DNA from: Candidatus Methanomethylophilaceae archaeon
Lineage (GTDB): Archaea > Thermoplasmatota > Thermoplasmata > Methanomassiliicoccales > Methanomethylophilaceae
Reading direction: 5' to 3'
DNA length: 9,067 bases
Assembly: GCA_017475875.1 (NCBI GenBank)
Contig: JAFVET010000251.1
Span: 1 to 9,067 of the forward strand
Shown: positions 6,231-9,067 of the stretch, piece by piece
How the letters are laid out: each line of letters starts with the position of its first letter
How positions within the stretch are numbered: position 1 is the stretch's first letter
Position numbers and translations under genes: made by a program
Notes under the pieces: model-generated
What the model saw: only the letters and a program-made list of their open reading frames with translations
Databases searched by the model: none
What the model was told of the DNA's origin: nothing

Positions 6231-7466
6231 ATGTCGGCACCATGGCATGATTGTATCAGCGATAGGCTTGAAGCTGTAGAGGAGCTGATGCACGAGACCC
6301 TGAAGTCCCCCAACGCGGAACTCGACGAGATGTGCGATTACGTCATATCGTCCGGGGGCAAGAGGCTCAGGCCAGCGCTGACTATTCTCACCACACTCGC
6401 ATGCGGGGGAGACGAGGATGCGGTCAAAGCCGCCATCTCCACCGGTTCCGCCATCGAAATCATCCATAGCGCCACCCTCGTCCACGACGACATCAACGAC
6501 AACGGTGAGATGAGGCGCGGTCGGAAGGTCCTTCACAAGGAGTACACCGTGTCCAAAGCGATCATCGCCGCCGATTACATGTTCGCCGTTGGATTCCGTC
6601 TGATGTCGAAGAACCCGTTGATCGTCGACGTCGTCGTCGAGGCCAGTGCCCATATGGGTGCGGGCGAGTTCGTCCAGAAGGATTTCGAACACCGTCCCGA
6701 CGTCAAGGAAGAGGACTACATGCGCATCATAGACGGTAAGACCGCCCAGTTCTTCGAGACCGCGGTCAAGTCCGGTATCGTGATAGCAAACATGCACACG
6801 GATCTCCTCGATCCTCTCGGGAAGTACGCCAACCTCCTCGGTCTCGCTTTCCAGATAACCGACGATGCCTTGGACGTCACCGGCGACCCCCGCAACATGG
6901 GCAAGGCCGTGGGTACGGACCTCCTCGAAGGTAAGCCGACGCTCCCTCTGATTTATGCAATGCAGGATCCGGTCTATGGTCCGCAGATAAGGGAACTCTT
7001 CATGCTCGAGGACATAACGCGCGAAGACGTCGACCATGCTTTGGAGCTCATCTCGAAGACGGATGCGGTCCACCGCTGCCACGTCAAGGCCTGTGCCCTT
7101 GCCGACGAGGCGAAGGAATACCTTTCATATCTTCCGGAGTCCAAATACAGGACGGCAATGGCCGAGATCGCCGATTACGTCGTCCGCAGGGACAGGTGCT
7201 CCCATGGACCGCACAGACGTCGACGTCCTGGTCGTCGGATCCGGCCCGGCTGGAAGCGTAGCCGCCAGATATGCCGCGGAATCCGGTGCATCCGTGATGA
7301 TGATCGAGCGCAGACCCGAGGTCGGTGTCCCGGTCCGTTGCGGGGAGTTCATGCCCAGCAACGAGGAGATCGGACTTATGTTCCCGGGTGTGCAGGATCT
7401 CGGTTCGCTTTTCGACATTCCCGAGTCACAGATATGTCTCCATACCGACGGGATCAAACTCGTTGA
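6231..7466 (+). CDS. idsA: Polyprenyl (geranylgeranyl) diphosphate synthase with unterminated C-terminal extension
   Basis: Trans-isoprenyl diphosphate synthase that condenses isopentenyl diphosphate onto allylic diphosphates to build the C20 (or longer) chains of archaeal lipids. Motifs from ATG 6231: GGKRLRP at 42-48; first Asp-rich motif DDIND at 86-90; MRRGRKVLH at 94-102; DGKTAQFFE at 168-176; second Asp-rich motif DDALD at 211-215; KPTLPL at 235-240. The catalytic set is complete. The family fold ends about residue 322 (DYVVRRDR, base 7196), the expected 320-325 residues. No stop is present there: the frame continues 89 codons to TGA 7464-7466 as an Arg-rich tail lying wholly within the reductase gene in another frame. 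Codon 323 is TGC (7197-7199), one base from TGA. The tail is probably not biological, or reflects a sequence error or recent stop loss. Residue -5 from the first Asp motif is Ala81, which leaves C20 specificity open. Confidence 0.9.
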   Translation: MSAPWHDCISDRLEAVEELMHETLKSPNAELDEMCDYVISSGGKRLRPALTILTTLACGGDEDAVKAAISTGSAIEIIHSATLVHDDINDNGEMRRGRKVLHKEYTVSKAIIAADYMFAVGFRLMSKNPLIVDVVVEASAHMGAGEFVQKDFEHRPDVKEEDYMRIIDGKTAQFFETAVKSGIVIANMHTDLLDPLGKYANLLGLAFQITDDALDVTGDPRNMGKAVGTDLLEGKPTLPLIYAMQDPVYGPQIRELFMLEDITREDVDHALELISKTDAVHRCHVKACALADEAKEYLSYLPESKYRTAMAEIADYVVRRDRCSHGPHRRRRPGRRIRPGWKRSRQICRGIRCIRDDDRAQTRGRCPGPLRGVHAQQRGDRTYVPGCAGSRFAFRHSRVTDMSPYRRDQTR

Positions 7467-8298
7467 CCCCAAGGAGCGCGTCACCGTTCTCGACCTGAAG
7501 GGTTACACCGTGGACAGGGACCGCTTCGACCAATATCTCGCAGACGCCGCCGTCTCGGCCGGAGCGGCACTCGTGAGGAAGTGTTCGTTCTACGGCATCG
7601 AGAACGGAGAGGCGAGGACGAACCAGGGCAACATCAGATACAAGGTCCTGGTCGGTGCCGACGGACCCGGTTCCAAGGTCGCGCAGTCCCTCGGACTCCC
7701 GCGCAACCACAACCCATATCCAGCGGTCACGTCACAGGTCAAGGGCGACTTCGACCCGTATCTCGTGATGTTCTTCGGGGACATCGCACCCGGTGCCTAC
7801 AGCTGGATCATCCCGAAGGACGGACGTGCCAACGTTGGGGTGGGATTCTCCCCCAAGAGGACCAAGAACGCCACCGTCGGCGAATATATGGACAGGTTCG
7901 TTGAGAAGCACGGATTCGAGGAATGTTCCCGCCTCAAGGGAAAATACGTTCCGAGCGAGGGCCCCATCGCCCGTACCGTCGCAGGAAACGGACTGGTGGT
8001 GGGGGACGCCGCCGGGCAGGTCATATCGGTGAACGGCGGCGGCATCCCTCTCGCCATGATCGCCGGCAGGATGGCCGGTCGCACCGCGGCCGAGGCCTCG
8101 GCCGGCAAGTGCGGACTCGACAGGTACGAAGGGGAGTGGAGGGCCGTCATGGAGAAGCCCCTGAAGACCGCGGCGTTCAACAAGAAGCTCGCCGACACCT
8201 TCGCGTTCCGTTCGGAGACCAGCACGACCCTGTGCATGAGGCTGTTGGGCCAGCGCCGTCTCGGGAACCTGATACGCTGCAAGCGCATATTCCCGTGA
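7204..8298 (+). CDS. Geranylgeranyl reductase family flavoprotein (digeranylgeranylglycerophospholipid reductase)
   Basis: A 364-residue FAD-dependent reductase that saturates the double bonds of geranylgeranyl chains in archaeal membrane lipids. FAD-binding signatures: N-terminal Rossmann motif VLVVGSGPAGSVAARYAAES (8-27) ending at MMIERRPEVG; CGE with Cys46 near the position of the conserved Cys of this family; GADGPGS (151-157); YSWIIPKDGRANVGVGF (199-215), matching the YxWxFPK-type motif of geranylgeranyl reductases; and GDAAGQVISVNGGGI (267-281), the second FAD contact. ATG 7204 is chosen because AGGTG (7194-7198) lies five bases upstream and the Rossmann strand begins directly after it; upstream codons in this frame are shadow. 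At 364 residues it is shorter than the roughly 400 of characterised relatives, with the shortfall at the C-terminal end. It follows the prenyl synthase in the same direction and converges with nob1. Confidence 0.92.
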   Translation: MDRTDVDVLVVGSGPAGSVAARYAAESGASVMMIERRPEVGVPVRCGEFMPSNEEIGLMFPGVQDLGSLFDIPESQICLHTDGIKLVDPKERVTVLDLKGYTVDRDRFDQYLADAAVSAGAALVRKCSFYGIENGEARTNQGNIRYKVLVGADGPGSKVAQSLGLPRNHNPYPAVTSQVKGDFDPYLVMFFGDIAPGAYSWIIPKDGRANVGVGFSPKRTKNATVGEYMDRFVEKHGFEECSRLKGKYVPSEGPIARTVAGNGLVVGDAAGQVISVNGGGIPLAMIAGRMAGRTAAEASAGKCGLDRYEGEWRAVMEKPLKTAAFNKKLADTFAFRSETSTTLCMRLLGQRRLGNLIRCKRIFP

Positions 8299-8757
8299 TC
8301 GCTTCCTTCTGCACGCCCTCAGCTGTGATCCGCAGATCGGGCAGTCGGGCAGCTTGTCCTTGTACCACTTCTTGCACCCGATGCACTGGTAGTTCCATTT
8401 CACCTTGCGTGTGATCCCTTCCATGCCTACCGGCCTGTAACGGATCCCCATGCTCTTCGCGACGTTCTGGATCGAATAGTCGTCGGTCCAGATCTCGCCG
8501 TCGACGTCCAACGCGAGCGCCAGCACCGTCATGTCGGTAGGTGACAGGCGGTGTATGTCCTCGGTCTTCCCGGCCGTCTCCTTCACCTTTTCAAGGGATT
8601 CCCTGGAGCAGTCGCTCACGCGGACCATGTCCCCCCAGAGCTCCAGTCTCGGATCGTCGTGGTTCCTCAGTTCGCGGACCACCCCCGGGGGACAGACGTG
8701 ATCCTCCGAAGGGAGGTTGTCCATGGAGAAGAACGCCGAACTGTCTAGGACTATCAT
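7732..8757 (-). CDS. nob1: Nob1-type PIN endonuclease with zinc ribbon; real domain 8302-8757, tail unterminated
   Basis: Archaeal Nob1 homologue, the endonuclease that trims the 3' end of 16S rRNA during small-subunit maturation. From ATG 8757: PIN domain beginning MIVLDSSAFF with Asp5; PPGVVREL with Glu29; SPTDMTVLALALD with Asp75; and WTDDYSIQNVAKSMG with Asp92/Asp93, the expected acidic metal site. A zinc ribbon follows, YQCIGCKKWYKDKLPDCPIC (123-142; Cys125, 128, 139, 142). The family normally ends soon after, about 150-165 residues. Here codon 153 is CGA (8299-8301) and the frame runs on through the reductase gene antisense to TGA at 7732-7734 (341 codons total). The tail is Arg-rich shadow sequence and I do not regard it as real protein. 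A TTG at 8799 would add 14 non-conserved residues; ATG 8757 begins right at the PIN strand and is preferred. Confidence 0.82.
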   Translation of the reverse strand: MIVLDSSAFFSMDNLPSEDHVCPPGVVRELRNHDDPRLELWGDMVRVSDCSRESLEKVKETAGKTEDIHRLSPTDMTVLALALDVDGEIWTDDYSIQNVAKSMGIRYRPVGMEGITRKVKWNYQCIGCKKWYKDKLPDCPICGSQLRACRRKRSREYALAAYQVPETALAQQPHAQGRAGLRTEREGVGELLVERRGLQGLLHDGPPLPFVPVESALAGRGLGRGATGHPAGDHGERDAAAVHRYDLPGGVPHHQSVSCDGTGDGALARNVFSLEAGTFLESVLLNEPVHIFADGGVLGPLGGESHPNVGTSVLRDDPAVGTGCDVPEEHHEIRVEVALDL

Positions 8758-8861
8758 GTCCCATGGGATGCCTTGGGGGTTAATCCCCGTATCGGTCAAT
8801 CACTTGCGGGCATATCCACGGAAACGGTTAATAGCGCGATATATTACTTACCCATGATAAA
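8758..8861. promoter_or_regulatory. Divergent promoter region between nob1 and carS
   Basis: About 104 bases separating two outward-facing genes. It holds an AT-rich ATATATTA at 8839-8846, a TATA-like box about 20 bases before the proposed carS start on the + strand. On the - strand, CTATTAAC near 8826-8833 or GATTAAC near 8780-8786 could serve nob1. A short inverted repeat, GGGGTTAATCCCC (8775-8787), lies 18 bases upstream of the nob1 ATG. No Shine-Dalgarno is evident before either gene, so both may be leaderless or nearly so. Confidence 0.45.
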
Positions 8862-9067
8862 TTGGATGTCATAGGTGTCCTGTCCATCATTGTCGCGGGC
8901 GTTCTGCTTTTCGTCCCCGCGATGGTCCCCAATTCGGCAGCAGTGGTGTTGGGTGGCGGTACCAAGATGGATTTCGGTAGAACTTGGCGTGGCAAACGCA
9001 TCTTCGGCGACGGGAAATCCTGGCGCGGGTTCTTCGGAGGGGCCCTGTCCGGTATCGCCATGGGTCT
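8862..9067 (+). CDS. carS: CDP-archaeol synthase (CarS), 5' end only
   Basis: First 68 codons of the integral-membrane enzyme that transfers CMP from CTP to unsaturated archaetidic acid, making CDP-archaeol, the activated precursor for polar headgroup attachment. Visible family signatures: an N-terminal helix LDVIGVLSIIVAGVLLFVPA, then MVPNSAAVVLGGGTKMDFGR (residues 21-40), and GKRIFGDGKSWRGFFGG (44-60). In CarS this cytoplasmic loop holds the nucleotide- and metal-binding residues. The start is a TTG at 8862: no in-frame ATG or GTG lies closer than residue 21, and the upstream frame has no start with a promoter behind it. An ATG at 8854 is in another frame and reaches a stop after six codons. 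The rest of the gene lies beyond the window. It faces away from nob1 and adds a third lipid gene to the neighbourhood. Confidence 0.88.
   Translation, partial: MDVIGVLSIIVAGVLLFVPAMVPNSAAVVLGGGTKMDFGRTWRGKRIFGDGKSWRGFFGGALSGIAMG

Noticed and set aside
6201..7082. A 293-codon antisense frame across the prenyl synthase
   Set aside because: Shadow of the synthase; it starts in no promoter context and matches no family I know.
7197..7199. Recoding or programmed frameshift at the prenyl synthase end
   Set aside because: No slippery heptamer is evident. One alternative frame runs straight into the reductase and the other reaches a TAG only at 7259-7261, so neither gives a tidy end.
7036..7203. 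Upstream extension of the geranylgeranyl reductase frame by 56 codons
   Set aside because: This stretch lies within conserved prenyl synthase sequence and is Ser/Arg/Pro-rich. The Rossmann fold begins right after ATG 7204, which has its own ribosome-binding site.
8775..8787. Short inverted repeat GGGGTTAATCCCC as an operator
   Set aside because: Only four paired bases each side; too short to call without conservation data. Mentioned under the divergent promoter region only.
1..9067. CRISPR arrays, tRNA or rRNA genes, insertion sequences, attachment sites, toxin-antitoxin or defence genes
   Set aside because: No direct repeat arrays, transposase motifs or RNA gene sequences were seen. The PIN domain gene looked toxin-like (VapC fold) at first, but its C-terminal zinc ribbon makes it Nob1.

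Overview
The window reads as a GC-rich archaeal chromosome segment. It holds the distal part of an operon for an F420H2-dehydrogenase-like (Fpo-type) complex I, followed by archaeal ether-lipid genes and a ribosome-maturation nuclease. The best taxonomic guess is a Thermoplasmata-class methanogen of the Methanomassiliicoccales type. Reasons: an Fpo-like gene order I-J-J-K-L-M-N with the J subunit split in two, no fpoO after fpoN, archaeal lipid genes, TATA-type promoters with apparently leaderless starts, and no TAG stops. The taxonomic call is inference; no marker gene is present to prove it.

Region 1 (1-6116, + strand) is a tightly packed operon. It runs: 3' end of fpoI (ferredoxin-type 2[4Fe-4S] subunit), fpoJ1, fpoJ2, fpoK, fpoL, fpoM, fpoN. 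Each gene overlaps or nearly touches the next and most carry a good Shine-Dalgarno sequence inside the preceding gene. Together they encode the last iron-sulfur relay subunit and the whole proton-pumping membrane arm: three antiporter-like subunits L, M and N, plus the J/K E-channel. The key charged residues of all these channels are visible.

Region 2 (6117-6230) separates the operon from the next unit. It holds a nested GC-rich hairpin just after fpoN and a TATA-like box placed for leaderless transcription of the next gene.

Region 3 (6231-8298, + strand) contains a short/medium-chain polyprenyl diphosphate synthase followed by a geranylgeranyl reductase family flavoprotein. A divergent Nob1-type PIN endonuclease (- strand) meets the reductase tail to tail. 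After a roughly 100-base divergent promoter region, the 5' end of carS (CDP-archaeol synthase) runs off the window. The synthase, reductase and CarS supply, saturate and activate the isoprenoid chains of archaeal membrane lipids.

The oddest thing in the window is that two neighbouring genes, the prenyl synthase and nob1, lack a stop codon where their families normally end. Each then runs on in an Arg-rich shadow frame through the reductase gene: 263 nt in the same direction and 567 nt antisense. In both cases one base change would restore a TGA at a natural end. I see no CRISPR array, tRNA, rRNA, mobile element or defence system, and nothing I would call a new biological system.
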